Shown: one piece after another, positions 1 to 7,494 of the stretch
Numbering within the stretch: position 1 is the stretch's first letter
Layout: the number at the start of each line of letters is the position of its first letter
Assembly: GCA_964426655.1 (NCBI GenBank)
Contig: CAYRQT010000003.1
Span: forward strand, 1 to 64,000
From: RGIG8306 sp964426655
GTDB lineage: Bacteria; Bacillota; Clostridia; Lachnospirales; Lachnospiraceae
Direction: 5' to 3'
DNA: 64,000 bases
Made by a program: the position numbers and the translations under genes
Notes under the pieces: model-generated
Databases searched by the model: none
Seen by the model: the letters and a program-made list of their open reading frames with translations, nothing else
Told to the model about the DNA's origin: nothing

Positions 1-87
1 CGTTCCTTTTTCTATGACTAATTCTATTTACACAAGATATTTTACGCTATCGATTAAGATTATAAAAAACAGTTGAAAAGCCGGCTT

Positions 88-2169
88 TTAATTTTCTTCC
101 AGCAGATTTCCCATACTGTGCAGGCTTATGGCCAAAGTGGAGGCATTATGCAAAAGCGCAGAGGTAGTAGGGCGAATGATGCCTCCTACTCCCAGAAAAA
201 GGAGCATGCCATTAAATCCCATAATGGTTTTATAATTTCTGTCTATCCGCTTCATCAGTGCATTCGCCAGAATTTTCAGTGTCAGCAGCTCAAACAGGCT
301 GTCCGCCTCTATGGTGATATCGGCAATTTCCCTGGCAATGGCAGCACCGTCACTGATAGCAATCCCCACATCCGCTGCAGAAAGTGCCGGGGAATCATTT
401 ATGCCGTCCCCGATCATCATGACGCATCCCCCTTTTTCTCTTTCCATCTGAATATACCGGGCCTTGTCATCCGGAAGGACTTCCGCAAAGTACTCATCCA
501 CCCCCACTTTGGCGGCTACAGCCTTTGCGGTACGTTCACTGTCTCCTGTCATCATGACCAGTTTTTTAAAGCCCACCCGCCGTAAGGAGGCCATCATGGC
601 TGCCGCCTCTTCTCTGAGGGGATCCTCCAGACAGATCACGCCTGCCAGCACTTGGTCTACTGCCAGATATAAATGAGAATATTCAACGGGAAGGTCTGCA
701 AAAGCCTCTTCCATCCCCTCTGGAACCTGGCAGTTCTCATCCTCAAAGACAAAATGATAACTACCAATAATGACCCGCTGCTGCCCAATGTGAGTGGCAA
801 TGCCATGGGCCACAATATATTCCACCTGACTGTGCATCTCTTCATGGAAAAGGGACTGTTCCTTTGCCGCATCCACCACTGCCTTTGCCATGGAGTGGGG
901 AAAATGTTCCTCCAGACAAGCTGCAATCCGCAAAATTTCCTGAGGATCTTCCATCGAGAAAGGGACCACGCAAGCTACTGTGGGATGAGCTTTCGTAAGA
1001 GTCCCTGTCTTGTCAAACACAACGGTGTCTGCCCTGGACACCTCTTCCAGGTATTTTCCTCCCTTAATAGTGATATGATGCAGGCTGCCTTCCCGGATGG
1101 CAGACAATACTGCTATGGGCATGGCCAGCTTTAATGCGCAGGAAAAGTCCACCATCAGCACAGAAAGGGTCTTTTGAATATTCCTGGTCAACAGCCAGGT
1201 AAGTTCAGTGCCTCCCAGTGTCCAGGGCACCAGCCGGTCCGCAAGATGCGCCGCTTTTCCTTCTGCATTGGACTTCAATTTCTGTGATTCCTCAATCATG
1301 GCCACTATCTTTTCATAGCGACTCGTCCCCCCGGCTTCTTTTACCCGTATGCGCAGTTCCCCCTCCTCCAGATAGGTGCCTGCAAAAACTATGTTTCCAG
1401 GTGCTTTACGCACAGGCACGGATTCTCCTGTCAGGGAGGATTGATTGACCATGCCCTCCCCCTGTATCACTTCCCCATCAAAAGGCAGCATATGCCCCAG
1501 ATGAATGATGACTATATCTCCCGGAACAATCTGATCTGCTCCCATCAGCACCTCACCCTGAGCGGTTTCCACCCATACACGCCCCACCTGCAATGACAAT
1601 GCCCGTGCCAGGTCTCCAACGGATTTTTTATGAGTCCATTCTTCCAGCAGTTCCCCAAGTCCAAGCATGAACATAACAGAGCCTGCAGATCCAAAATCCC
1701 CCCGTATGAGGTTGACACTAATGGCAAGGGCATCCAGTACCGGCACTTCCAGCTTTTTCTTCCCCAGACAGCGGATTCCTTCCCGGATATACCGTCCAGC
1801 CTTCCAAATGGCCAGCACTGCCCTGACAGGGGCCGGGAGGAAAAATATTTTCCCGTAATGCACCAGAACATGGGTCACCAGTTTCTCCTGATAAACCGCA
1901 TTCAGTTCCCGGCCGGAATTTTCCAGAAAATCCTCCGGCACATCCGCCTTTTCCCAGGAAAATCCTCGCATATCCTGAAGCAAAATTTCCCGATTTCCTC
2001 CGAAACGAATGACCACATCGCCAGTCCGCTCATATACTTTTACCCCATGCACATTGGGCTTTCCCCGAAAAGCATAGAGCAGGGTATCGGCCTGGGCCGG
2101 ACTCATGGACTTTTGCAGAATATGAATGCGCATCCGTCCCTCTATTTCATGTTTAATAATAAATCGCAT
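88..2169 (-). CDS. Heavy-metal translocating P-type ATPase
   Basis: Predicted P1B-type ATPase that moves a metal cation across the cytoplasmic membrane using ATP. Seen: a short N-terminal HMA-like domain without a CxxC pair, the actuator motif TGES (about residues 247-250), the phosphorylation motif DKTGTLT (Asp about 386) and the hinge motif GDGINDSPAL. The usual CPC membrane motif is replaced by FSCALKLAMP (about 342-351), so only the second cysteine of the motif is kept. I start at 2169 because AAGGAG lies 6 bases upstream there; an in-frame start 33 bases further up has no such site and abuts the N gap. It is the last gene of an operon with a 26-residue peptide and a DUF6110-like protein. 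The substrate is not readable from sequence; a role in export of Fe, Mn or another soft metal is a guess. Confidence 0.9.
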   Translation of the reverse strand: MRFIIKHEIEGRMRIHILQKSMSPAQADTLLYAFRGKPNVHGVKVYERTGDVVIRFGGNREILLQDMRGFSWEKADVPEDFLENSGRELNAVYQEKLVTHVLVHYGKIFFLPAPVRAVLAIWKAGRYIREGIRCLGKKKLEVPVLDALAISVNLIRGDFGSAGSVMFMLGLGELLEEWTHKKSVGDLARALSLQVGRVWVETAQGEVLMGADQIVPGDIVIIHLGHMLPFDGEVIQGEGMVNQSSLTGESVPVRKAPGNIVFAGTYLEEGELRIRVKEAGGTSRYEKIVAMIEESQKLKSNAEGKAAHLADRLVPWTLGGTELTWLLTRNIQKTLSVLMVDFSCALKLAMPIAVLSAIREGSLHHITIKGGKYLEEVSRADTVVFDKTGTLTKAHPTVACVVPFSMEDPQEILRIAACLEEHFPHSMAKAVVDAAKEQSLFHEEMHSQVEYIVAHGIATHIGQQRVIIGSYHFVFEDENCQVPEGMEEAFADLPVEYSHLYLAVDQVLAGVICLEDPLREEAAAMMASLRRVGFKKLVMMTGDSERTAKAVAAKVGVDEYFAEVLPDDKARYIQMEREKGGCVMMIGDGINDSPALSAADVGIAISDGAAIAREIADITIEADSLFELLTLKILANALMKRIDRNYKTIMGFNGMLLFLGVGGIIRPTTSALLHNASTLAISLHSMGNLLEEN

Positions 2170-2207
2170 GCCTTCTCCTTGTGATGAGGTAAGAAAAAGC
2201 ACCTGCC

Positions 2208-2217
2208 NNNNNNNNNN
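2208..2217. other. Scaffold gap (10 N)
   Basis: Ten N between the stop of the DUF6110-like gene and the ribosome site of the P-type ATPase. The same length of 10 N at 58558 demonstrably stands for a different true length, so this gap may also be a placeholder and could hide more sequence, even a small gene. Confidence 0.95.
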
Positions 2218-2226
2218 ATCATGACC

Positions 2227-2487
2227 TTATTCCTGAACAGCTTCCTGATCATCACGCTTTTCGTTGATCTGTTTGGCTTCTGCCAGGATATCCTCTGCAT
2301 TTTCCTGCACGGTTGTCACGGTGTGCATGACACAGGTCTTCGCCCGCAACACTGCTGCCGTACAATTGGTATATACTTTTCTGGCATCCTTACTCCCCAA
2401 AATCTTAATGCCGGCAGTGCCGAACAATACACCGGCTGCAAACAAGCCAGCCTTTCTTAAATCCTCCGGTTTAATATATGATAACAT
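2227..2487 (-). CDS. DUF6110-like small protein next to metal ATPase
   Basis: An 86-residue protein with one hydrophobic stretch near the N terminus (about residues 12-27, rich in Gly/Ala) followed by a basic then helical, charged tail ending in Glu-rich residues. I recall very similar proteins annotated DUF6110, found beside P-type metal ATPases in Clostridia; this is memory, not a search. Two cysteines (in TNCTAAV and AKTCVMH) lie mid-protein. The ribosome site AAAGGAGGG stands 7 bases before the ATG. Position between a membrane micropeptide and the ATPase suggests an accessory or chaperone-like part of the same transport system. The function is not known. Confidence 0.75.
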   Translation of the reverse strand: MLSYIKPEDLRKAGLFAAGVLFGTAGIKILGSKDARKVYTNCTAAVLRAKTCVMHTVTTVQENAEDILAEAKQINEKRDDQEAVQE

Positions 2488-2505
2488 ATAAAACCCTCCT
2501 TTGCT

Positions 2506-2586
2506 TTACTGTTTTTTGCTACCCGTGTACAGGGTCATAAGAAGACAGACCACCATGGCCCACGCCCAGAACCGATGCTTTTTCAT
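2506..2586 (-). CDS. 26-residue membrane micropeptide
   Basis: A short reading frame starting MKKHRFWAWAMVVCLLMTLY and ending in a basic tail TGSKKQ. It has a basic N-terminal patch, one hydrophobic helix with three Trp/Phe and a cysteine, then a polar end: the form of a single-pass membrane peptide. The ribosome site GGAGGAGAG is well placed 3 to 4 bases before the ATG, and the stop is 18 bases before the DUF6110-like gene, so it is the first gene of the ATPase operon. I believe related peptides recur at this position in Lachnospiraceae, but could not check. A small regulatory subunit for the ATPase is an inference. Confidence 0.6.
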   Translation of the reverse strand: MKKHRFWAWAMVVCLLMTLYTGSKKQ

Positions 2587-2617
2587 GGCTCTCCTCCGCT
2601 TGTTTTATAATAGATTT

Positions 2618-2646
2618 ATTATACAGAAAAACCCAGGAATGCACAA
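2618..2646 (-). promoter_or_regulatory. Promoter of the micropeptide-DUF6110-ATPase operon
   Basis: On the minus strand TTGTGC (2641-2646) and TATAAT (2618-2623) are spaced by 17 bases, about 32 bases before the micropeptide start codon. Confidence 0.6.
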
Positions 2647-2671
2647 CCCTTTTCCCCCTTTTTCTCCTCCA

Positions 2672-2700
2672 TTGACAAGGTTTTCTAAAAATGTTAGTAT
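2672..2700 (+). promoter_or_regulatory. Promoter of the AraC-family regulator
   Basis: TTGACA (2672-2677) and TAGTAT (2695-2700) with a 17-base spacer. The -10 overlaps a half site GTTAGTAT (2693-2700) of the palindrome just downstream. Confidence 0.6.
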
Positions 2701-2709
2701 GCCATTATA

Positions 2710-2725
2710 GTTAGTCATTACTAAC
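2710..2725. promoter_or_regulatory. Palindromic operator GTTAGT-N4-ACTAAC
   Basis: Perfect inverted repeat with 6-base arms and 4-base centre, located just after the predicted -10 of the AraC gene and before its ribosome site. The same design (AGTTAGC-N4-GCTAACT) occurs at 54533-54550 before a CydDC-like ABC operon. The shape resembles metal-regulator boxes of the DtxR type, but which protein binds is unknown; the adjacent AraC protein is one candidate. Confidence 0.55.
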
Positions 2726-2752
2726 CTCCTCTTTCACGAAAGGATCTTTATC

Positions 2753-3433
2753 ATGCCCCCGGTTTTAACCTCCATACTACAGGATTTTTATACCTTTACC
2801 CATATTCCTGCTGCCATTTGCAATGAAGGCGGGCAATGCATTTTTCGCATTCCCGTCCGGGATTGTCCGTATGCCGATACTTGTCCTCTGGCCTCCGACT
2901 GCAGGCAGCTTTCTTTTTCCCTGCCGGAAGAGCTGGGCATAAGGGGCGTTTTTGTCCTGGGCCCCTTTTCCACATCCCCTAGAGATGTTCAGACGCATCC
3001 CTATGTTCCCCCCTTTGCCCAAAGGCAGCTAAAAGATCTGTTCCGGGGCGTGGTAGCTTTTCACATTTGTCATACGCCTGAAAAATGCACTGTCTCCAAT
3101 GCCTATGTCCGTCGGATACTGGAGCAGATTCACATGCGCTTTGAAGAGGATCTGCGGCTCACAGAGTTTTCAGAAATCTTTCATATCAGCCCTTCCTATT
3201 TAAGCAGAACTTTTAAGAAAGAAACCCAGCTTTCCTTCACCGAATATCTAATTTCATATCGGTTAGAGCGTAGCTGTGCGTTTCTTTCCTATCATACCTA
3301 TTCTCTTTTAGAAATAGCCCTGCAGGTAGGCTTTAACAGCCAAAGCTATTACAGCCGCCTGTTTCGACGCAAATATGGCATGACACCCACACAATATCGC
3401 CGAAAACATGCCTCAGTCTCCGGAAAGGGGTGA
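2753..3433 (+). CDS. AraC-family transcription regulator with Cys-rich N-terminal domain
   Basis: Transcription factor of 226 residues. The C-terminal half (about 115-220) holds two helix-turn-helix units typical of AraC/XylS, including SPSYLSRTFKKETQ and the signature GFNSQSYYSRLFRRKYG. The N-terminal part is short and carries cysteines at 23, 29, 38, 44 and 50 (CPYADTCPLASDC), with two more in the linker near 105 and 111. Such clustering suggests binding of a metal, an iron-sulfur cluster or haem, or redox sensing. It is divergent from the metal ATPase operon, with a palindrome at its promoter. The ribosome site is AAAGGAT. Its 3' end overlaps the convergent DUF4097 gene by 21 bases. The ligand is inferred, not shown. 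Confidence 0.85.
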   Translation: MPPVLTSILQDFYTFTHIPAAICNEGGQCIFRIPVRDCPYADTCPLASDCRQLSFSLPEELGIRGVFVLGPFSTSPRDVQTHPYVPPFAQRQLKDLFRGVVAFHICHTPEKCTVSNAYVRRILEQIHMRFEEDLRLTEFSEIFHISPSYLSRTFKKETQLSFTEYLISYRLERSCAFLSYHTYSLLEIALQVGFNSQSYYSRLFRRKYGMTPTQYRRKHASVSGKG

Positions 3434-4210
3434 AATGTTGACATTTCCACTGGCTGTGTCAAATGAAAATGAAGATGCGCCATCCAGATAAGTCCACACC
3501 TCCCCATCGCCTTCCTGATCCGTCAAGAACAGACTGCTGTTGAGCCTTCCACTTACAGTATCCCATTCACAGTTAAATCCTTTCCCGGAGGGAATGACCA
3601 GCTGCAGGCTGCCACTGACAGAATCCAGCGACAATACCTGGGGGGTAACTTCCAGCGTCAAAAAAACATCTGCAGAAACAGTATCTATTTCTACATTTTC
3701 AGTCTGAAGGCCTGTCACATACATATTCCCGGAAACAGTATCTATGTTTAAGACCTGAACTTCTGAGATATCTTTCGGAATTCGCACCCGAATATCCCCG
3801 GAAGTTTTCTCCTGGCTGCCAAAGGAAACACCCAATGTAAAGCCATAGTCCATCGGCTGAATATCTGTAATGACCAGAATGCCATCCTGATAATAGGTAT
3901 AAGGTCCGTACTGGGCATCATCGGAAGTGATTTCTATTACGTCGCCATCATATACCTCCAGATATAAGGTGCCCGATACCCGATTCAGCTCTATTTTCTG
4001 CAGATCATTTGCCTCCAGTTTCAGATTTCCCTCTTGAAAATCCTCTGCACTGTATTCAGAATTTTTATAGATATGAAAATAGGAAAAGCCAATTAAAAAA
4101 AGGGACTTTTTCCCCAGCAGCGCATAGACTAGCAATCCGGTAAGAAACACCACTGCCAGGCTGGCCAAAATAAGCCTGATCCATGCTGCCGTTTTATTGT
4201 TTTTTGTCAT
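3413..4210 (-). CDS. DUF4097 beta-repeat membrane-anchored protein
   Basis: A 265-residue protein with a single transmembrane helix near residues 11-32 and an extracytoplasmic region made of short beta-strand repeats of the type IDTVSGN / LDSVSGS / DTASGN, the hallmark of the DUF4097 (LiaG-like) family. Such proteins often sit in envelope-stress operons; the molecular function is not known. It is the third gene of an operon with padR and a permease-prefix protein, 8 bases after the latter, and has a clear ribosome site CAGGAGGT. Confidence 0.85.
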   Translation of the reverse strand: MTKNNKTAAWIRLILASLAVVFLTGLLVYALLGKKSLFLIGFSYFHIYKNSEYSAEDFQEGNLKLEANDLQKIELNRVSGTLYLEVYDGDVIEITSDDAQYGPYTYYQDGILVITDIQPMDYGFTLGVSFGSQEKTSGDIRVRIPKDISEVQVLNIDTVSGNMYVTGLQTENVEIDTVSADVFLTLEVTPQVLSLDSVSGSLQLVIPSGKGFNCEWDTVSGRLNSSLFLTDQEGDGEVWTYLDGASSFSFDTASGNVNISPLSGD

Positions 4211-4218
4211 AGATCTGT

Positions 4219-4884
4219 TTACCTCCTGATTTCATATACAGCCCGAATGATGGCCTCCAACGCTGCGCCGATCAGAAAAATGATCCAGGTGATATGCCAG
4301 GCCATGGTCATAAAGCTGATTAGAAAATAAAATGCCGTAATCAAGGCCCACATGGCAGAAGTCACTGCTTTTCTGCTACTGTTTCTGGAATCTTTATCCG
4401 CTTTCCACTCTCTGAATTCGTTGAGCAACGTCTCATCTTCTTTATGGAATCTGGGTTTGGTCATGTTGTTGTATATGAGCAGGCCTGTGGCCAGAGCCAC
4501 GCAGATAAACAGCAGGGCAACCCCCAGTTCCATGTACTGTCCTGTCATCCCCGCAAGAGTGACAGGCACTGCCAACAAAATATACAGACCGATGGCAATG
4601 CTCATCAGCAATGCGGATTTTTTCTTGGCTGCTGAAATCTCTTCAGAGGGCACATACTGGTAATCCTGTGTTTCTTTTTCCAGCACCCTAAGTATTTCAT
4701 CCATATCTCCCAGGCTGGCAATGGCAATGTTATAGGCTGCCTCCGGACTTTTCCCCTCTTCCAGCAAATCGTGATACTTATCCAGTATATTCTGCAAAAT
4801 TTCTTCCTTCAGTTCCACCGCTTTCCTGGTTTTTTTTACGCCCGCAAATACCTCATCCATATATGCCCGCAGTTTATCTTCCAT
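4219..4884 (-). CDS. Permease-prefix-domain (DUF1700-like) membrane protein
   Basis: A 221-residue protein. Residues 1-70 form the helical cytoplasmic permease prefix domain (a run of Glu/Lys helices with GKSPEAAYNIAIASLGD), followed by two hydrophobic hairpins (about 90-140 and 175-215) consistent with four membrane helices. Families of this type almost always follow a PadR regulator and precede DUF4097 proteins, as here. The start overlaps the padR stop by 11 bases, so translation is coupled. Function beyond membrane sensing or signalling is not established. Confidence 0.8.
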   Translation of the reverse strand: MEDKLRAYMDEVFAGVKKTRKAVELKEEILQNILDKYHDLLEEGKSPEAAYNIAIASLGDMDEILRVLEKETQDYQYVPSEEISAAKKKSALLMSIAIGLYILLAVPVTLAGMTGQYMELGVALLFICVALATGLLIYNNMTKPRFHKEDETLLNEFREWKADKDSRNSSRKAVTSAMWALITAFYFLISFMTMAWHITWIIFLIGAALEAIIRAVYEIRR

Positions 4885-5218
4885 ATTCCTCTCCTTCAGT
4901 TAACAATACATCCAGCAGGGCCTTGGTCTCCTGCCATTCTTTTACCTTTTCTTTATATGCCTGTACACCCTCCGGTGTAATGTGATAATACCTTCTTCTG
5001 GCACCTGTGGTTTCATTTCCCCAATAGGAAGCAATGAGCCCGCCTTCCTCCAAACGGCGAAAGGCCGTATACAGCGTGGCCTCTTTCAACTCATATTTCT
5101 GCCCTGTCAGCTTCATGATGTTTTTGTTGATAGAATAACCATAACTATCTGCCTTTAACAGATTGGCCAGTATAATGGTATCGGTATGTCCGCGAATCAG
5201 ATCTGCTGTAATTGACAT
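4874..5218 (-). CDS. PadR-family transcription regulator
   Basis: A 114-residue winged-helix repressor: an N-terminal helix-turn-helix with the classic PadR segment around ATLYTAFRRLEEGGLI and a C-terminal dimerisation helix. It is first in the operon with the permease-prefix and DUF4097 genes and probably controls it, since an inverted repeat GTATAT-N9-ATATAC lies in its promoter. The ribosome site AGAGGAGG is 7 bases before the ATG. Members of this subfamily respond to cell-envelope drugs or phenolic acids; the inducer here is unknown. Confidence 0.9.
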   Translation of the reverse strand: MSITADLIRGHTDTIILANLLKADSYGYSINKNIMKLTGQKYELKEATLYTAFRRLEEGGLIASYWGNETTGARRRYYHITPEGVQAYKEKVKEWQETKALLDVLLTEGEEYGR

Positions 5219-5236
5219 CTCACTTCCTCCTCTTAA

Positions 5237-5269
5237 GTATATTTAATCATAATATACATCGCCTGTCAA
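5237..5269 (-). promoter_or_regulatory. padR promoter and putative PadR operator
   Basis: Minus-strand TTGACA at 5264-5269 is followed by an A+T rich -10 region containing the inverted repeat GTATAT-N9-ATATAC (5237-5257). The placement suits autorepression by PadR. Confidence 0.5.
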
Positions 5270-5281
5270 GGTATATTATTT

Positions 5282-5319
5282 GCAAAGAAAAAGGACCAGT
5301 TCCGGTCCTTTTTCTTTGC
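5282..5319. terminator. Terminator after the Na+ pump beta subunit
   Basis: A perfect 16-base-pair hairpin (loop 5298-5303) with a T-rich right arm in either direction. It sits 40 bases after the oadB stop, on the minus strand, and just before the padR promoter. Confidence 0.8.
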
Positions 5320-5358
5320 TATCATTATACGGTCACAAATGCCTTCGTTAAATGCCCT

Positions 5359-6489
5359 TTACCCTAACAGGGTCAGAAGAATACCTGCTGCCACTGCAGA
5401 ACCAATCACTCCCGCCACATTTGGGCCCATGGCAAACATCAATAAGTAATTGCCCGGATTGGCCTTTTGCCCTTCCACCTGGGAAACACGGGCTGCCATA
5501 GGCACTGCAGATACCCCTGCAGACCCAATAAGGGGATTGATTTTTCCGCCAGTGAGGAAACACATGAGTTTGGCAATCAGCAGTCCACCAACGGTACTGA
5601 ACGCAAAGGCAAAAAGTCCAAGCAGAATGATTTTAATGGTACCAAGCTGAAGGAATACCGTGCCATTGGCAGTAGATCCAACGGAAATGCCCAGAAAAAT
5701 GGTCACGATATTGATCAAGGCGTTCTGCACAGTATCGGAAAGCCGTTCCACCACCCCGGACTCCTTAAAGAGGTTGCCCAGCATCAGCATGCCAATGAGG
5801 GGGGCCACAGAGGGAAGAAGCAACACCACCAGCACCGTAACCAGAATGGGAAAACAGATCTTCTCCAGTTTGGAAACTTTCCTCAACTGGACCATTTTGA
5901 TATTACGTTCCTTTTTGGTGGTCATTAAACGCATTAAAGGGGGCTGAATAATGGGAATAAGTGCCATGTAGGAGTAAGCCGCCACGGCAATGGGAGCGAG
6001 AAGATCCGGTGCCAGTTTATTGGTCAGAAAAATAGCTGTAGGGCCATCCGCCCCACCAATGATGGCGATGGAACCTGCTTCTTTAAAATCGAATCCCAAA
6101 GCAACTGCCAAAAGGAAAGCTGCCGCTATACCAAACTGCGCACCTGCTCCAATCAACAGACTGCTGGGTCTGGCCAATAATGGACCAAAGTCTGTCATGG
6201 CGCCAATTCCAAGGAAAATAAGAGATGGATATATCCCTAATTTGACTCCCTGGTACAGATAGTAGAGCAATCCCCCTGCCGCATCTCCCACCGGTGCATC
6301 TTTAATGCCTGTAAGGGGAAGATTGACTAAAAGCATTCCAAATGCTATGGGCAATAGTAAAAGGGGTTCATATTTTTTGTGAATGGCCAGATAAATCAGC
6401 ACACAGGCCACGATCAGCATGGCCACGTTCTGCCAGGTCAGTGCTACAAAACCGGATTCCTTCAACAGGGAAATAAATGCATCAATCAT
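5359..6489 (-). CDS. oadB: Na+-translocating decarboxylase beta subunit
   Basis: Integral membrane subunit (376 residues) of a biotin-dependent Na+ pump such as oxaloacetate, methylmalonyl-CoA or glutaconyl-CoA decarboxylase. It decarboxylates carboxybiotin and couples this to Na+ export. Seen: about nine hydrophobic segments and the family's key sequence GGADGPTAIFLTNKLAP, whose Asp is the conserved Na+/proton residue. Upstream by a 4-base overlap (ATGA) is a 48-residue gamma-like subunit. The alpha carboxyltransferase and the biotin carrier are not in the window, so the acid that is decarboxylated cannot be told. The beta families are near identical in architecture, so the symbol is generic. 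Confidence 0.92.
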   Translation of the reverse strand: MIDAFISLLKESGFVALTWQNVAMLIVACVLIYLAIHKKYEPLLLLPIAFGMLLVNLPLTGIKDAPVGDAAGGLLYYLYQGVKLGIYPSLIFLGIGAMTDFGPLLARPSSLLIGAGAQFGIAAAFLLAVALGFDFKEAGSIAIIGGADGPTAIFLTNKLAPDLLAPIAVAAYSYMALIPIIQPPLMRLMTTKKERNIKMVQLRKVSKLEKICFPILVTVLVVLLLPSVAPLIGMLMLGNLFKESGVVERLSDTVQNALINIVTIFLGISVGSTANGTVFLQLGTIKIILLGLFAFAFSTVGGLLIAKLMCFLTGGKINPLIGSAGVSAVPMAARVSQVEGQKANPGNYLLMFAMGPNVAGVIGSAVAAGILLTLLG

Positions 6490-6632
6490 GATTTTCCCTC
6501 CTTCCTTTCACCGAGGGCCTTTTCCATGAAGCGAACCAGGCGAGAAAAAAGACTGACCACACCCCACAATAAAACAAGGACAACAAAGACCACAGTCATT
6601 ACAATTAGTACCAGGCTGACTGCTTCTGCCAT
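6486..6632 (-). CDS. OadG-like small gamma subunit
   Basis: A 48-residue protein beginning MAEAVSLVLIVMTVVFVVLV: one membrane helix (about residues 5-30) then a short basic amphipathic tail. Size, single helix and the ATGA overlap with oadB fit the gamma subunit (OadG/MmdD type) that anchors the decarboxylase complex. It is shorter than the usual 80-100 residues and lacks the His/Asp-rich zinc-binding tail of classical OadG. The ribosome site AAAGGAGG is 6 bases upstream. Confidence 0.7.
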   Translation of the reverse strand: MAEAVSLVLIVMTVVFVVLVLLWGVVSLFSRLVRFMEKALGERKEGKS

Positions 6633-6696
6633 ATGACTTTCCTCCTTTGTAACTCTATTCTTTCCCCGAACACTAAATAAAAACGTTATTTTTCTA

Positions 6697-7494
6697 TCAT
6701 ACCATAAATTCCCTTTTTCGGAAACCTAAAATCCCAATCCCGAAGAAAAGAAAGGCTCCGGCCAGTAATACTATAATTCCTATGGTTGCCCCACCTTTTC
6801 CTGTCTGCAATCCATTCGGCTGAAACAGTGTGAAAAAAGTCATATACTGCAATTTCTTTAAATCTCCCCCCAGATTGGATAACATGCGAATCAGATACAT
6901 GCCGGTACAGATGCCTGCTGCAAGTCCCATATACTGCCGGCTGCTGACGGCCAGAGCAGAAAGGCAAAAGCAAAGTCCCCCCATAAAAAACTGTAGCACC
7001 AGCAAGCCGCCATTCACTCGCAGGAGGCCGCTCAGCAAAAGTTCTCCGGGGAAAAGGTGCTGCACAGCCCCATACTGAACAATTGTGCAAAAGCCAAGCA
7101 GCAGGAGCTGCCCCGCAAGCAGGACCAGCAACTGGGTACGGGCAATGGTGCTCTTTTTTACCGGCGCTGCCAGAAGCTGCACCAAAGATCCCTTCTCCAA
7201 ATATCCGGCCAGCAAACCGTTTGCACGCAAAAGACTGTACAGCATGGGAAAAACCAGGAGGATCATGCCATAAAGATAGCTGTTCAGAAATCCCTGAAGA
7301 CCTTCTCCCGTACTCTGCATACCAAAAGCACTCATGAGCTGGGGCATGGTCTGGGCTATAAGTTCCAGTGCCTGTGACATTTCCGGATCATACATCGCTG
7401 TCACGATAATAATATACATGGCAAGAACACTTCCCAGAACAAGCAAAAGAGGCAGGCTTTTTTTAATTTCTCTTTTGAATAGAGTGAAATTCAT
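6697..7494 (-). CDS. ABC-2 type transporter permease
   Basis: A 265-residue protein with six predicted membrane segments and a large first extracellular loop, the layout of ABC-2 permeases. It starts MNFTLFKREIKKSL, the usual short cytoplasmic amphipathic helix. The start codon overlaps the stop of the ATPase gene upstream by 4 bases, so the two form one exporter. The substrate is unknown; drug, lipid or peptide export are all possible. Confidence 0.85.
   Translation of the reverse strand: MNFTLFKREIKKSLPLLLVLGSVLAMYIIIVTAMYDPEMSQALELIAQTMPQLMSAFGMQSTGEGLQGFLNSYLYGMILLVFPMLYSLLRANGLLAGYLEKGSLVQLLAAPVKKSTIARTQLLVLLAGQLLLLGFCTIVQYGAVQHLFPGELLLSGLLRVNGGLLVLQFFMGGLCFCLSALAVSSRQYMGLAAGICTGMYLIRMLSNLGGDLKKLQYMTFFTLFQPNGLQTGKGGATIGIIVLLAGAFLFFGIGILGFRKREFMV

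Noticed and set aside
76..89. AAAAGCCGGCTTTT as a terminator of the P-type ATPase gene
   Set aside because: It is a self-complementary run with no loop and overlaps the stop codon, so a functional hairpin is doubtful.
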